In this document: piece by piece, positions 42,056 to 50,654 of the stretch
How the letters are laid out: every line of letters begins with the position of its first letter
How positions within the stretch are numbered: position 1 is the first letter of the stretch
Translations under genes and position numbers: made by a program
Notes under the pieces: model-generated
What the model saw: the letters and a program-made list of their open reading frames with translations, nothing else
The model's database searches: none
What the model was told of the DNA's origin: nothing
Assembly (NCBI RefSeq): GCF_027853965.1
Contig: NZ_JAQGLB010000001.1
Coordinates: 372,001-436,000, forward strand
Length of the DNA stretch: 64,000 nt
Source: Saccharopolyspora indica
Lineage (GTDB): Bacteria > Actinomycetota > Actinomycetes > Mycobacteriales > Pseudonocardiaceae
Reading direction: 5' to 3'

Positions 42056-42192
42056 GTATGGCCCTCCTGGTGTGCGAGGTGATCTGCAATCCGTAGTTCA
42101 GAGAGGTTGATGATTTCAGTGTTAATCGAAAAAATTGGCTGAAGCGCGAAAGGCCCTTGATCCACTCCGGAAACCGGGTCAGACTTCGGCTC
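42056..42192 (+). promoter_or_regulatory. A/T-rich region upstream of the Fur gene
   Basis: Locally low GC (for example GTTAATCGAAAAAATTGG, 42120-42137), in strong contrast to the surroundings. Fur proteins bind A/T-rich operators, and FurA genes are autoregulated, so this is the likely control region, but no consensus box was matched. Confidence 0.4.
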
Positions 42193-42621
42193 GTGCCGAC
42201 GACAGCCGACCTCGAGCAGCTGCTGCGCGAGGCTGAACTGCGCGTGACCCGCCCGCGGGTCGCAGTGCTGTCGGCGGTGCACGCCCACCCGCACGCGGAC
42301 ACCGAGTCGATCATCGGTGCGGTGCGGGAGGTGCTCCCGAAGGTGTCCCACCAAGCCGTCTACGACGTGCTGCGGGCGCTGACCGCCGCCGGCCTGCTGC
42401 GCCGCATCCAGCCGATGGGCTCGCTGGCCCGCTACGAGGCGCGGGTGGGGGACAACCACCACCACCTCGCGTGCCGGTCCTGCGGAGTGGTCGCCGACGT
42501 CGACTGCGCCGTGGGCGCCGCGCCCTGCCTGACCGCCTCCGATGCCCGGGGCTTCACGATCGACGAAGCCGAGGTCATCTACTGGGGCCTGTGCGCGGAC
42601 TGCTCTCCCGGCACCGCGTAG
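42193..42621 (+). CDS. FurA-type ferric uptake/peroxide regulator
   Basis: 142 residues from GTG 42193; TTG 42157 is an in-frame alternative. Very close to actinobacterial FurA: L-R-V-T-R-P-R-V-A-V-L-S-A-V, H-P-H-A-D-T-E-S-I, V-S-H-Q-A-V-Y-D-V-L recognition helix, the metal site N-H-H-H-L-A-C-R-S-C-G, then D-C-A-V-G-A-A-P-C-L and a final W-G-L-C-A-D-C structural zinc pair. FurA normally represses katG and itself with Fe(II) and is released by peroxide. Here no catalase-peroxidase follows; the next gene is an MDR oxidoreductase, and the one before is a broken metal ATPase. Confidence 0.9.
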   Translation: MPTTADLEQLLREAELRVTRPRVAVLSAVHAHPHADTESIIGAVREVLPKVSHQAVYDVLRALTAAGLLRRIQPMGSLARYEARVGDNHHHLACRSCGVVADVDCAVGAAPCLTASDARGFTIDEAEVIYWGLCADCSPGTA

Positions 42622-42718
42622 TCCCGCGGTTCTGCTCCGGTTGAGGTGCGGGCGGTGCACCCGGCGTCCATCCTGGGGCGACCTCTTCGGCCAGCTCCTT
42701 GCGATGGAGGAGATCGGC

Positions 42719-43705
42719 ATGTCCGCGACGATGATCGCGCTGTTCGGCGGCACCGGCCCCGAGTGGGAGGTCCGGGAGATCCCGGTGCCCGAGGCCGGGC
42801 CCGGTCAGGTGCTGGTGCGCGTGCGCGCGGCGGCGCTGAACAACGCCGACGCCCCGGTGCTGGCCGCCGCCGATCCGACCTCCGGTGGCACGGGCGAGCC
42901 GTACCAGGCCGGGTACGAGTTCGCCGGTGAGGTCTTCGCCGTCGGTGCGGGCGTCACCGGCGTCGTGGTGGGGGAGCGGGTGATGGGCACCCAGCCGCGC
43001 AGCTTCGCCCAGTACGTCCGCGCGGATCACCGGCACGTGCTGCGCATTCCCGGCACCGCCGGGTACGAGGAGGCCGCTTCGCTGCCGACCGGTCTGCTCA
43101 CCGAGCACGGCGCGCTGCGCCTGGGCGCCTTCCGGGCCGGGCAGTCGGTGCTGATCACCGGTGCCACGTCGGCGATCGGGCTGCTCGGCGTGCAGATCGC
43201 CAAGGTGCTCGGTGCCTCGACGGTCGTGGGCACCACCCGGACGGCGTCGAAGGAGGCGCTGCTGGCCAGCGCGGGAGCGGACGTGGTCGTCGTGGGCCCG
43301 GGCGACGAGCTGACCGACGAGGTGCTGACGGCCACCGGTGGCGAGGGCGTGGACGTGGTGCTCGACCACGTGGGCGGACGGCTCTTCGCGGCCTGCTTGC
43401 CCGCCACCCGGGTCGACGGGCACCTGGTCAACATCGGCCGCCTGGACCGGGCGGAATCCACGATCAACCTGGACCACCTGTCCTACCGGCACCTGCACCT
43501 GCGCGGCGTCTCGTTCGGCTTCGGCCGCCCCGCCGAGCTGGGCGACGTGCTCGCCGGGCTCGTGCCGGAAGTGCTGCCCGCGGTGGCCGAGGGCCGGATC
43601 AGGCCGGTCGTCGACGAGGTCTTCCCGCTGGCGGGAGCCGCGGCGGCCCTCGACCGGCTGCGCACCGGCGAGGCGCTCGGCAAGATCGTGCTGGCGATGC
43701 CCTGA
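42719..43705 (+). CDS. Zinc-less MDR quinone oxidoreductase-like protein
   Basis: 328 residues, ATG after GGAGGAG. Medium-chain reductase fold: E-I-P-V-P-E-A-G-P-G-Q-V-L-V-R-V, G-Y-E-F-A-G-E-V, Rossmann segment V-L-I-T-G-A-T-S-A-I-G (G-x-x-x-x-G NADPH site), V-D-V-V-L-D-H-V-G-G. The zinc-binding cysteines of alcohol dehydrogenases are absent, as in QOR and crotonyl-type reductases. It lies 98 bp after the Fur gene and may be its target. PTM pathways use an MDR enzyme to close the inner five-membered ring; this gene is 1.1 kb from the P450 but separated by the Fur gene and an ATPase relic, so membership is uncertain. Confidence 0.82.
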   Translation: MSATMIALFGGTGPEWEVREIPVPEAGPGQVLVRVRAAALNNADAPVLAAADPTSGGTGEPYQAGYEFAGEVFAVGAGVTGVVVGERVMGTQPRSFAQYVRADHRHVLRIPGTAGYEEAASLPTGLLTEHGALRLGAFRAGQSVLITGATSAIGLLGVQIAKVLGASTVVGTTRTASKEALLASAGADVVVVGPGDELTDEVLTATGGEGVDVVLDHVGGRLFAACLPATRVDGHLVNIGRLDRAESTINLDHLSYRHLHLRGVSFGFGRPAELGDVLAGLVPEVLPAVAEGRIRPVVDEVFPLAGAAAALDRLRTGEALGKIVLAMP

Positions 43706-43778
43706 GCGCGCTGTCCGCCCAGCGTCCACCGACCGGCCCGGAGTGCGGGTTCGGCCCCGGGCGGGTGACGCGCGTCAG

Positions 43779-43784
43779 TAGTCT
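43779..43784 (+). promoter_or_regulatory. -10 element of a probably leaderless promoter (AAA gene)
   Basis: TAGTCT ends 8 nt before the GTG start, leaving no room for a ribosome site, which is also not visible. The GntR gene at 48.8 kb has the same layout (TAGCGT, 8 nt, GATCGTGGAC). Confidence 0.5.
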
Positions 43785-43792
43785 GGCCGATC

Positions 43793-46700
43793 GTGGACCG
43801 ACCGACGTTGCCCGAGCACCTGCGACTGCTGCTGTCCGACGAACCCGTGCTGGACGTGTACGCCCACGGCCCGTGGCGGGTTCCGGACGGGTTGTACGAG
43901 GAGATCTGGGAGCGCGCGGAGGAGCTCAACCGGGATCCGGCCGCCGAGCGGCTGGCGGTGGAGCTGCCGGAGTTCTACGCCGAGGGGACCACGGTCGTCG
44001 GCGCCGAGCTGTGGTGCCTGCTGGAGTTCCTGCTCGGCACCGTGGCGGTGCGCGGCGGCAACGCCGCCGATGTGCAGTGCGAGACGCTGAGCGGGTTCGT
44101 GGCCCAGCCGTGGACGCCGGTGCGCAGCTGGTCGTGGAGCGCGCACGCGGCGGTGTTCCGGCTGCCCGCGGAGTGGCTGCTGACCGGGGCCGGCGACGAC
44201 CCGGAGCTGCGGGAGGCGGCGTTCGACCTGGCCCGCCGCTGCCTGGACGTCTTCGCCGGGCTCGAACCCGTCGAGTCGCGCAGGCAGGCGCTGATCGCCC
44301 TGCACGACCTGCGCGCCGCCGATCCGGCGCTGGCCAAGCAGGACCTGCTCGCCCCGGTCGAGGCGCTGCGGGAGGCGTGGGCGGAGCGGGCGGACGAATC
44401 GGTGCTGGCGGCGCTGCCCGAGCTCGCCGGCCCGGCCGCCTACCTGGACTGGGCGTGCTCGGGGTTCCTGGCCGCGCACCAGCGGTTGCTGGAGCGGGTG
44501 CCGAGCGCGGTGGGCCCCGGCCCGGTGCCCGACGTCGGTCCCGGCATGGAGCACGAGGCCGTGCTGGCGCACCTGATGCTGCACGCGGATCTGGCGGAGG
44601 TGCCGGTGGAGCTGGCGCTGACCACCGGGCGCCCGGTGTTCGAGACCGTGCAGAGCATGTTCGCCGGTTACCGGGCGACCTTCAACGCCGACCGGTGGCA
44701 CGGTCAGGTGCTGGCGTGGCTCGGGCGCGCGGTGCTGGCCGGTGAGGTGGACGTCTGCCGCGCCTGGCTCGACATGGCGATGCGGATCAGCGGCGTGGTG
44801 CAGGGGCTGCCGCACGGCGTGGTGACGCCGAACTGCGGTGTCCTGGTCCGCGACTTCCAGCAGCAGCTGCGGGTTCTCGCCCAGCCGCGCCGGGTCCGCA
44901 ACCCGCTGGCGGCGAAGCTGGCCACCGGCGAGGACCTGCCGACGGCGCAGGAGGATCCGGCCGCCGAGCTGGTGGGGCAGCCGGAGCTGGCGGCGGCGCT
45001 GCGCACCGAGCTGGCCGGTGCCCAGGACGGCCGGCCGGTGCGAATGCTGCTGACCGGCCCGGAGAGCACCGGCCGCGGCACCGCGGTCCGGTTGCTGCGC
45101 GGCGCGCTGCTCAACGCCGGTGCGCAGCGGCAGGAGATGTGGGTGTCCGAGGCGGAGTTCGCCAGTCTGGACGTCAGCAACGCCGTCGTGCACCTGCAGC
45201 AGAAGACCTACGCCCTCGGCTCCCGGGATCTGCTGGTGCTGCACGGGCTCGACCGGCTGGCGGGCCTGGAGTGGTCCGGGGCGGCGTTGCTGGAGGAGCT
45301 GCGGCGGCTGCTGACCCGGGTGCCGGACCTGCACGTCGTCGCGGTGAGCCGGACCGGGGGAGCCGACCGGGTGGGCGAGGTGAATCCCGCGCTGCTGCAG
45401 CAGTTCCGGGTCGCCGCCACCCGGGCGTTCACGGAGGACGAACGCGTGGAGCTGTTCCGGCGCGCGGTGGCCCGGCGGGAAGCGGTGGTGGCCGACGACG
45501 CCGCCCGGGAGGGCGCGCGGCTGGCCGCGGCCGGGCAGCAGAACCTGCGCGGGGCGCGCCTGGTCGAGCACCTGGCCGAACGCGGCGTCGAAGCGGCCCG
45601 GGCCCGCAACAGCGGCCGCCCGCTGGAGGTGCTGCGCCGGGACCTGCCGGAGTCGCCGGTGCGCGGTGCGGATTTCGCCGACTGCGTCGGCCTGGAGTCG
45701 GTCCGCCGCGAGCTGGACCAGGTGCTGGCCGAGGTGCGGGCCGCGGAGCTGCGCCGGGAGGCCGGGATGCCGGAGGTGATCCGCCCGCGGCACCTGGTGT
45801 TCACCGGTTCGGCCGGGACCGGGAAGACGACCGCGGCCGGGATCCTGGGCCGGATGTGCGCCGATCTCGGCGTGCTGTCCTCGGGCCATCTGGTGGTGGT
45901 CGACTGCGCGGACCTGGCCGGGCGGCACCTGGCGGAGGCGGCCATCGGCGTGCAGCGCGCGATCGACCAGGCCTCGGGCGGGGTGCTGTGCATCGAGGAC
46001 GCGGGCACGCTCGCCCGCCCGGGCATCGACCTCGACCACTCCCGCAACCGGGGTGTGATCGATGCGCTGCTGGCCGGTCTCCAGGCGCGACCGGACGACC
46101 TGCTGGTGGTGCTGTGCGGTCCGGACGCGGCGGTGAACGGGCTGCTCAAGGCGACTCCGGAGCTGGCGGTCCGCTTCCCGAAGGTGGTGCGCTTCCCGGA
46201 CCTGACCGACGAGCAGGTCGTGGAGCTGTTCGAGCGCAAGGCCGCCGAAGCGGGCTTCACCGCGGCGCCCGGCGTGCGGCCGAAGGTGGCCCGGCTGGTC
46301 CGCGCCGCCCGCCGCACCGCGGCGATGACCAACGGACGCCTGGCGGTGCACCTGCTGGAGCGCACGATCTCCGCGCAGTCCCGGCGGATCCTGACCGGCC
46401 GGAAACCGCGCGCGGTGCACCGGATCGTGGCCGCCGACGTCCCGGACACCTCGGTGGACCGGGTGCGCACCGACCTCCCGGAGGACCCGCTGGCGCTGAT
46501 CGACGACCTGGTCGGCCTGGAGTCGGTCAAGCGCGAGGTGCGGCTGCTGGTGGCGGAGGCCGAGGCGGACCGGCTGCGCCGCGGCGCCGGGCTGGCGCTG
46601 GGCTCGCGCATGCGGCACCTGGTGTTCACCGGCAACCCGGGCACGGCCAAGACGACGGTGGCCAGGCTGGTCGCGGCGGTGTACGCCAAGCTCGGCCTGC

Positions 46701-47323
46701 TGTCCTCCGGGCACCTGGTGGAGGTCTCGCACGCCGACCTGATCGCCCAGTACATCGGTCAGACCGCGCCGAAGGTCCGCGCCGCGGTGGACAGCGCGCT
46801 GGGCGGTGTCCTGTTCATCGACGAGGCCTACGCGCTGACCCCGCCGGACGGCAGGCAGTCCTACGGCCCGGAGGCGATCGCCGAGCTGCTGCGGCTGATG
46901 GAGGAGCACCGCGACGACCTGGTGGTGATCGCGGCGGGCTACGAGAGCCGGATGGTGGAGTTCCTGCGCACCAACCCGGGCCTGGCCTCCCGCTTCCCCT
47001 CCGTGGTGCACTTCCCGGACTACGCCGAGTCCGAACTCGTCGCGATCTTCGAGCGGATGGCGGGCAGCGCCGGGTTCGCCCTGGCCGACGGCGTCGGCGC
47101 GGAGGTCCGCGGCATCCTGCGCGCGGCCAAGCGCGACGAGTCCTTCGGCAACGGCCGCGTGGTGCGCAACCTGCTGGACCGGGCGATCGCCTTGCAGGGC
47201 GAGCGGATCACCGCCACCGAGCAGGACCCGGCGGAGGTCCGCCTGCTGCGCCCAGCCGACTTGGCCGGTGTGCGGGTCAGCCAGCTGGCCACCGGGGGCG
47301 ATGCCTTCGGCCAGTACCTGTGA
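43793..47323 (+). CDS. Three-module CbbX/SpoVK-type AAA ATPase
   Basis: 1176 residues from GTG, no ribosome site, apparently leaderless. Residues 1-390 form an all-helical-looking N-terminal part of unknown family. Three AAA modules follow. Module 1 (about 395-610) has a degenerate Walker A, G-P-E-S-T-G-R-G-T. Module 2 (about 625-905) has G-S-A-G-T-G-K-T-T (Lys678), but its Walker B reads V-L-C-I-E-D in place of I-D-E. Module 3 (about 905-1150) is canonical: G-N-P-G-T-A-K-T-T (Lys953), V-L-F-I-D-E-A-Y and R-F-P-S-V sensor region. Modules 2 and 3 match the CbbX family, which includes Rubisco activase and EccA of type VII secretion. No ESX genes are nearby, so its substrate is open. Confidence 0.8.
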   Translation: MDRPTLPEHLRLLLSDEPVLDVYAHGPWRVPDGLYEEIWERAEELNRDPAAERLAVELPEFYAEGTTVVGAELWCLLEFLLGTVAVRGGNAADVQCETLSGFVAQPWTPVRSWSWSAHAAVFRLPAEWLLTGAGDDPELREAAFDLARRCLDVFAGLEPVESRRQALIALHDLRAADPALAKQDLLAPVEALREAWAERADESVLAALPELAGPAAYLDWACSGFLAAHQRLLERVPSAVGPGPVPDVGPGMEHEAVLAHLMLHADLAEVPVELALTTGRPVFETVQSMFAGYRATFNADRWHGQVLAWLGRAVLAGEVDVCRAWLDMAMRISGVVQGLPHGVVTPNCGVLVRDFQQQLRVLAQPRRVRNPLAAKLATGEDLPTAQEDPAAELVGQPELAAALRTELAGAQDGRPVRMLLTGPESTGRGTAVRLLRGALLNAGAQRQEMWVSEAEFASLDVSNAVVHLQQKTYALGSRDLLVLHGLDRLAGLEWSGAALLEELRRLLTRVPDLHVVAVSRTGGADRVGEVNPALLQQFRVAATRAFTEDERVELFRRAVARREAVVADDAAREGARLAAAGQQNLRGARLVEHLAERGVEAARARNSGRPLEVLRRDLPESPVRGADFADCVGLESVRRELDQVLAEVRAAELRREAGMPEVIRPRHLVFTGSAGTGKTTAAGILGRMCADLGVLSSGHLVVVDCADLAGRHLAEAAIGVQRAIDQASGGVLCIEDAGTLARPGIDLDHSRNRGVIDALLAGLQARPDDLLVVLCGPDAAVNGLLKATPELAVRFPKVVRFPDLTDEQVVELFERKAAEAGFTAAPGVRPKVARLVRAARRTAAMTNGRLAVHLLERTISAQSRRILTGRKPRAVHRIVAADVPDTSVDRVRTDLPEDPLALIDDLVGLESVKREVRLLVAEAEADRLRRGAGLALGSRMRHLVFTGNPGTAKTTVARLVAAVYAKLGLLSSGHLVEVSHADLIAQYIGQTAPKVRAAVDSALGGVLFIDEAYALTPPDGRQSYGPEAIAELLRLMEEHRDDLVVIAAGYESRMVEFLRTNPGLASRFPSVVHFPDYAESELVAIFERMAGSAGFALADGVGAEVRGILRAAKRDESFGNGRVVRNLLDRAIALQGERITATEQDPAEVRLLRPADLAGVRVSQLATGGDAFGQYL

Positions 47324-47344
47324 GCTGGTCGTACCTGAGGCCGG

Positions 47345-47367
47345 GCGCCCGCAGTCCAGGCGGGCGC
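47345..47367. terminator. Hairpin terminator between AAA and L,D-transpeptidase genes
   Basis: GCGCCCGC / GCGGGCGC, 8-bp stem with a 7-nt loop, 21 bp after the AAA stop and about 45 bp from the convergent stop. Confidence 0.7.
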
Positions 47368-47412
47368 TGAGGTTCCGCCACTTGCACCGCTACGCAGAAC
47401 GAGCCTGGAATC

Positions 47413-48573
47413 TCATTGTTGGTAGAGGGCGCTGCCCTTGACGTACTCCTCGTAGGGGATGGTCCAGTCGGGGATGTCGCCGTCGGCGGTGGTCAGCGGG
47501 CGGTCCGAGCCGACGATCTCCACCGGGTCGCCGATCTGCACGAAGTCGAAGAACCACTTGCCGTTGTCCGGGGAGAGGTTCACGCAGCCGTGCGAGACGT
47601 TGGACTCGCCCTGCGCCCACACGGTGGCCGGGTTGACGTGGACGAACTCGCCGTTGTTGGAGATGCGCACCGCGTAGGGCAGGACCTCGTCGTAGTAGCC
47701 GGGTTCGCCCTTCTGCGGCCCGCCCCAGGTGTCCGAGCGCATCCGGGTGGAGGTGTGCTTCTCGAAGGCCACGTGCACGCCGTACTGGGTGGGGTAGACG
47801 CTGCGGCCGTAGGAGGCGGGCAGCTGCTTGATCTCCTGGCCGTCCTGGAAGACGGTGAGGGTGTGGCTGTTGACGTCGCCGACGGCGCGCTGGTCCCGTC
47901 CGATGCGGAACTCGGCCTCGTGGTCGGCGGTGCCCATCACCCCGCCGCCGGCGTCCACCCCGTAGAGCCGCGCGCGGACCCGGACGGTGGTGCCGGGCTG
48001 CCAGTAGTCCTTGGGACGCCAGTTGACCTGCTCGTCGCTCATCCAGTGGAACGAGCCCTCCGTCGGCACCGACGGTTCGACCGACAGGCGGCGCTCGACG
48101 GCGGCGCGGTCGGTCACCGGCTTGCTGAAGTAGATCGAGACCGGCATGGCGATGCCGACCTCGTCGCCCGCGGCGGGCCGGGTCCGGTCCACGGTGATCT
48201 CGTCGACCGGGGTGGCGGTGGTGAACGTCGAGCTGGTGGGCGGTGCCGGGATGCGCTCGGCGTCCTGGGCGCTGGCCCGCACCCGGTAGGTCTTGCTGAA
48301 CTCCAGCGGCGCGGTGCTGCTCCACCGCCGGCCGCCGTCGGTCAGCTCGCCCGGCACGGCGGTTCCGCCGTCCGCGGTGACGGTGACCGAGGTGAGCACG
48401 CCGCGGTGGGCGGTGACCACCAGCGGATCGCTGGGCCCGACCTGCGCGGCCCCGTCGGGCACCGAGGTGGTCACCGAGGCGGCTGAGACCTTCGGGGCCG
48501 GTTCCGTGCACGAGGTCAGGGCGCACGCGAGCGCGGTCCCGACGATGAGTGGCCACCCCTTCGCGACCTGCAT
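47413..48573 (-). CDS. L,D-transpeptidase lipoprotein (YkuD domain, Ig-like repeats)
   Basis: 386 residues. The N-terminus (M-Q-V-A-K-G-W-P-L-I-V...L-T-S-C) is a lipoprotein signal with lipobox L-T-S-C, so the protein is anchored to the outer face of the membrane. Two bacterial Ig-like domains (about 35-130 and 135-245) precede the YkuD catalytic domain (about 250-370) with the S-H-G-C-V-N-L-S motif holding the catalytic Cys and His. As in mycobacterial LdtMt2, it should make 3-3 cross-links in peptidoglycan and resist many beta-lactams. The C-terminal extension ends A-L-Y-Q-Q. Transcribed alone, divergent from GntR. Confidence 0.9.
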   Translation of the reverse strand: MQVAKGWPLIVGTALACALTSCTEPAPKVSAASVTTSVPDGAAQVGPSDPLVVTAHRGVLTSVTVTADGGTAVPGELTDGGRRWSSTAPLEFSKTYRVRASAQDAERIPAPPTSSTFTTATPVDEITVDRTRPAAGDEVGIAMPVSIYFSKPVTDRAAVERRLSVEPSVPTEGSFHWMSDEQVNWRPKDYWQPGTTVRVRARLYGVDAGGGVMGTADHEAEFRIGRDQRAVGDVNSHTLTVFQDGQEIKQLPASYGRSVYPTQYGVHVAFEKHTSTRMRSDTWGGPQKGEPGYYDEVLPYAVRISNNGEFVHVNPATVWAQGESNVSHGCVNLSPDNGKWFFDFVQIGDPVEIVGSDRPLTTADGDIPDWTIPYEEYVKGSALYQQ

Positions 48574-48776
48574 CCCGACCCCCGAACCTCGACGCTGCGG
48601 CTCCACGTCCTGACAACTGTCGGTGTCCGATCGGCACATCTCAACACGATCATGCCGCTGCGGGCCGTGCGGCCGGGTGGGCCCGGCGGAACTCCGATTC
48701 GCATCGCCATCGTGCCTGGTCGGACGTTTTCCCAGGTCAATATGGGTGGCGTAACTCTGGCGCAATGTTGCCCGGG

Positions 48777-48782
48777 TAGCGT
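48777..48782 (+). promoter_or_regulatory. -10 element of a probably leaderless promoter (GntR gene)
   Basis: TAGCGT, 8 nt upstream of GTG. Same geometry and downstream sequence (GATCGTGGAC) as at 43779. No clear -35. Confidence 0.45.
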
Positions 48783-48790
48783 GCGCGATC

Positions 48791-49579
48791 GTGGACGAGA
48801 GGGCAGGCAGGCGAATCCCGGCCGGGTGGAGCTCGGCGCGGCCGCGCGCCGAGCGGGCGCGGCAGGTGGCCGACGTGCTGCGGTACCAGATCACGGCGGG
48901 ACGCTTCGCCGACGGCGTGCTGCCCGGCGAGCGGCAGCTGGGCGAGCAGTTCGGCGCTTCGCGCAACGCGGTGCGCGAGGCGCTGGCGCTGCTGCGGCGG
49001 GAAGGCGTCATCACGCGGCAGCGCGGAGGGGGGACCCGGGTCGTGCTGCCGAAGTACGGCCACGGGCTGGACCGGCTGGCCGGGCTGGCCGAGGCGATGA
49101 CCGGGTACGGCACGATCACCAACGAGGTCCGCTCCGCCCGGGCCGTCGCCGAGCTGCCGGTGCCGATCGCCGAGCGGCTCGGGGTGGCGCCGTCGGCGGG
49201 CGGGGTGCACCTGGAGCGGTTGCGGTGGCTGGACGGTCTGCCGCTGTCGCTGGACACCACCTACCTCACCGCCGACATCGGCCACCGCCTGCTGGACTGC
49301 GACCTCGCCGGCCGCGACGTGTTCACCCTGATCGAGGAGACCACCGGAGGGCGGCTGGGGTCCGCGGAGGTGGCGGTGCACGCGGTCAACGCCGACCCGG
49401 ACACCGCAGCGCTGCTCGGAATTCCCGACCACTCAGCGGTTTTCGCGTTGGAGCGGCTGACCCGCACCGCCGACGGGCGGCCGGTGGACGTCGAGTCGAT
49501 CCGGATCCGCGCCGACCGCATGGCGTTGACCGCCACGCTGCACCGCGGCCGGAATTCACCTGCGGAGGAAAGGGATTGA
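48791..49579 (+). CDS. GntR family regulator, HutC/UTRA type
   Basis: 262 residues from GTG. Winged helix: R-Y-Q-I-T-A-G-R-F-A-D-G-V-L-P-G-E-R-Q-L, F-G-A-S-R-N-A-V-R-E-A-L recognition helix, G-V-I-T-R-Q-R-G-G-G-T wing. Residues about 95-255 are a UTRA effector domain (L-P-L-S-L-D-T-T-Y-L, L-I-E-E-T-T-G, H-S-A-V-F-A-L-E-R-L). These regulators usually control uptake or catabolic genes in response to sugars, amino acids or related ligands. The permease directly downstream (49 bp) is the probable co-transcribed target; the NCS2 permease 1.3 kb further on is another possibility. Confidence 0.88.
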   Translation: MDERAGRRIPAGWSSARPRAERARQVADVLRYQITAGRFADGVLPGERQLGEQFGASRNAVREALALLRREGVITRQRGGGTRVVLPKYGHGLDRLAGLAEAMTGYGTITNEVRSARAVAELPVPIAERLGVAPSAGGVHLERLRWLDGLPLSLDTTYLTADIGHRLLDCDLAGRDVFTLIEETTGGRLGSAEVAVHAVNADPDTAALLGIPDHSAVFALERLTRTADGRPVDVESIRIRADRMALTATLHRGRNSPAEERD

Positions 49580-49628
49580 TGTCGATGATTCGGAGATCTC
49601 CCTCGGTGCCAACGCGTTCCGGTGCGAT

Positions 49629-50399
49629 GTGATGGCGGAGTTGACGGTCCCGACGCTGGTCCTGCTCGGGCTGTTCGGGCTCGCCGGCGGCGTGGGCATC
49701 ACCGCCGTGGGGCCCGGCGGGGTGCTGCCCACGATCGGCCTGTTCGCCCTGACCGGCCTGTCCCCGGCCGAGGTCGCCGGAACCGCCATCGTCACCCACG
49801 TCGCGACCGGCGTGCTGGCCACCGCCGCCTACACCCGATCGGGGCACCTGCGGGAGCCGGAGACCCGGCGCACCGCGCTGATCCTCGCGGCCACGGCTCT
49901 GGTGGGCACCCCGCTCGGCGTGCTGATCAACACCGGGGTGTCCGAGCGGATCTTCGGGCTGGTGCTCGGGATCTTCGTGGCGCTGGTGGCCGCGCTGGTC
50001 TGCTACCGCGAGTGGCGCCGTCCCGCGGGCACCCGCGCGCACCCGCCCGCGATGCTGATCGCGGGCCTGGGGTTCGCGGTGTCGGTCGCGGCGGGCATCG
50101 TCGGCATCGGCGGGCCGATGCTCACCGTCCCGCTGCTGGTGGCCCTGGGCGTGCCGGTGCTGGAGTCGCTGGCGTCGGCCCAGGCGCAGTCGATCGTCAT
50201 CGCCGGTGCGGGCACCATCGGTTACCTGGCGGCGGAATCGATCAACTGGCCGCTGGCCGCGCTGGTCGGGATTCCCGAGCTCGCCGGTGTGCTGCTGGGC
50301 TGGAAGATCGCCCGTGCCCTGCCCGCGCGCGGTCTGAAGTACGGGCTCGTCATCACCCTGCTCGCGCTGGCGCCCTACCTCGCCCTGCACGGTGCGTGA
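49629..50399 (+). CDS. TauE/SafE family sulfite/organosulfonate exporter-like permease
   Basis: 256 residues, about eight membrane helices in two homologous halves. Half one carries G-I-T-A-V-G-P-G-G-V-L-P-T and A-G-T-A-I-V-T-H; half two carries G-I-V-G-I-G-G-P-M-L-T-V-P and S-A-Q-A-Q-S-I-V, the paired glycine motifs of the TauE/SafE (DUF81) family. These proteins export or import sulfite, sulfoacetate or other small anions. GTG 49629 is followed at once by ATG 49632; either may start. Probably in an operon with the GntR gene. Confidence 0.85.
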   Translation: MMAELTVPTLVLLGLFGLAGGVGITAVGPGGVLPTIGLFALTGLSPAEVAGTAIVTHVATGVLATAAYTRSGHLREPETRRTALILAATALVGTPLGVLINTGVSERIFGLVLGIFVALVAALVCYREWRRPAGTRAHPPAMLIAGLGFAVSVAAGIVGIGGPMLTVPLLVALGVPVLESLASAQAQSIVIAGAGTIGYLAAESINWPLAALVGIPELAGVLLGWKIARALPARGLKYGLVITLLALAPYLALHGA

Positions 50400-50550
50400 C
50401 CGGAAATCGGTTGCGCGGTGAAACGCGCATTCGGTTAGCAGTGATTCGGTGTTCGTTCAAGGAGTTGCCGAGAAGAAGCTGTCGTTTTCTTCTCGGGCGA
50501 GAAAGCTTCGACCGCGGCAGGCGGGCGAGACAATTCCGCGAAACGGAAGT

Positions 50551-50591
50551 TCAACAAAATGTTGACGTGAGTTGGATTCCGGACGTAGCTT
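50551..50591 (+). promoter_or_regulatory. Promoter and operator of the NCS2 permease gene
   Basis: TTGACG (50562-50567), 18-bp spacer, TAGCTT (50586-50591): a good promoter about 240 bp before the gene. TCAACA-AAA-TGTTGA (50551-50565) is an inverted repeat that overlaps the -35 box and is thus a likely repressor site, perhaps for the nearby GntR protein. Confidence 0.6.
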
Positions 50592-50654
50592 GCTCCTGCC
50601 CGACAGCGCAGAAACGCCTGCGGCGCCGAGCTCTTCACCGGGGAGGAGGCATCG

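Noticed and set aside
42719..43705. MDR oxidoreductase as the PTM ring-closing alcohol dehydrogenase
   Set aside because: Correct fold but separated from the cluster by a P-ATPase relic and a Fur gene on which its position depends; cannot be assigned without a phylogeny.
43793..47323. Type VII secretion EccA
   Set aside because: CbbX-type modules resemble EccA, but there are three of them, with a different N-terminal region and no ESX genes around.
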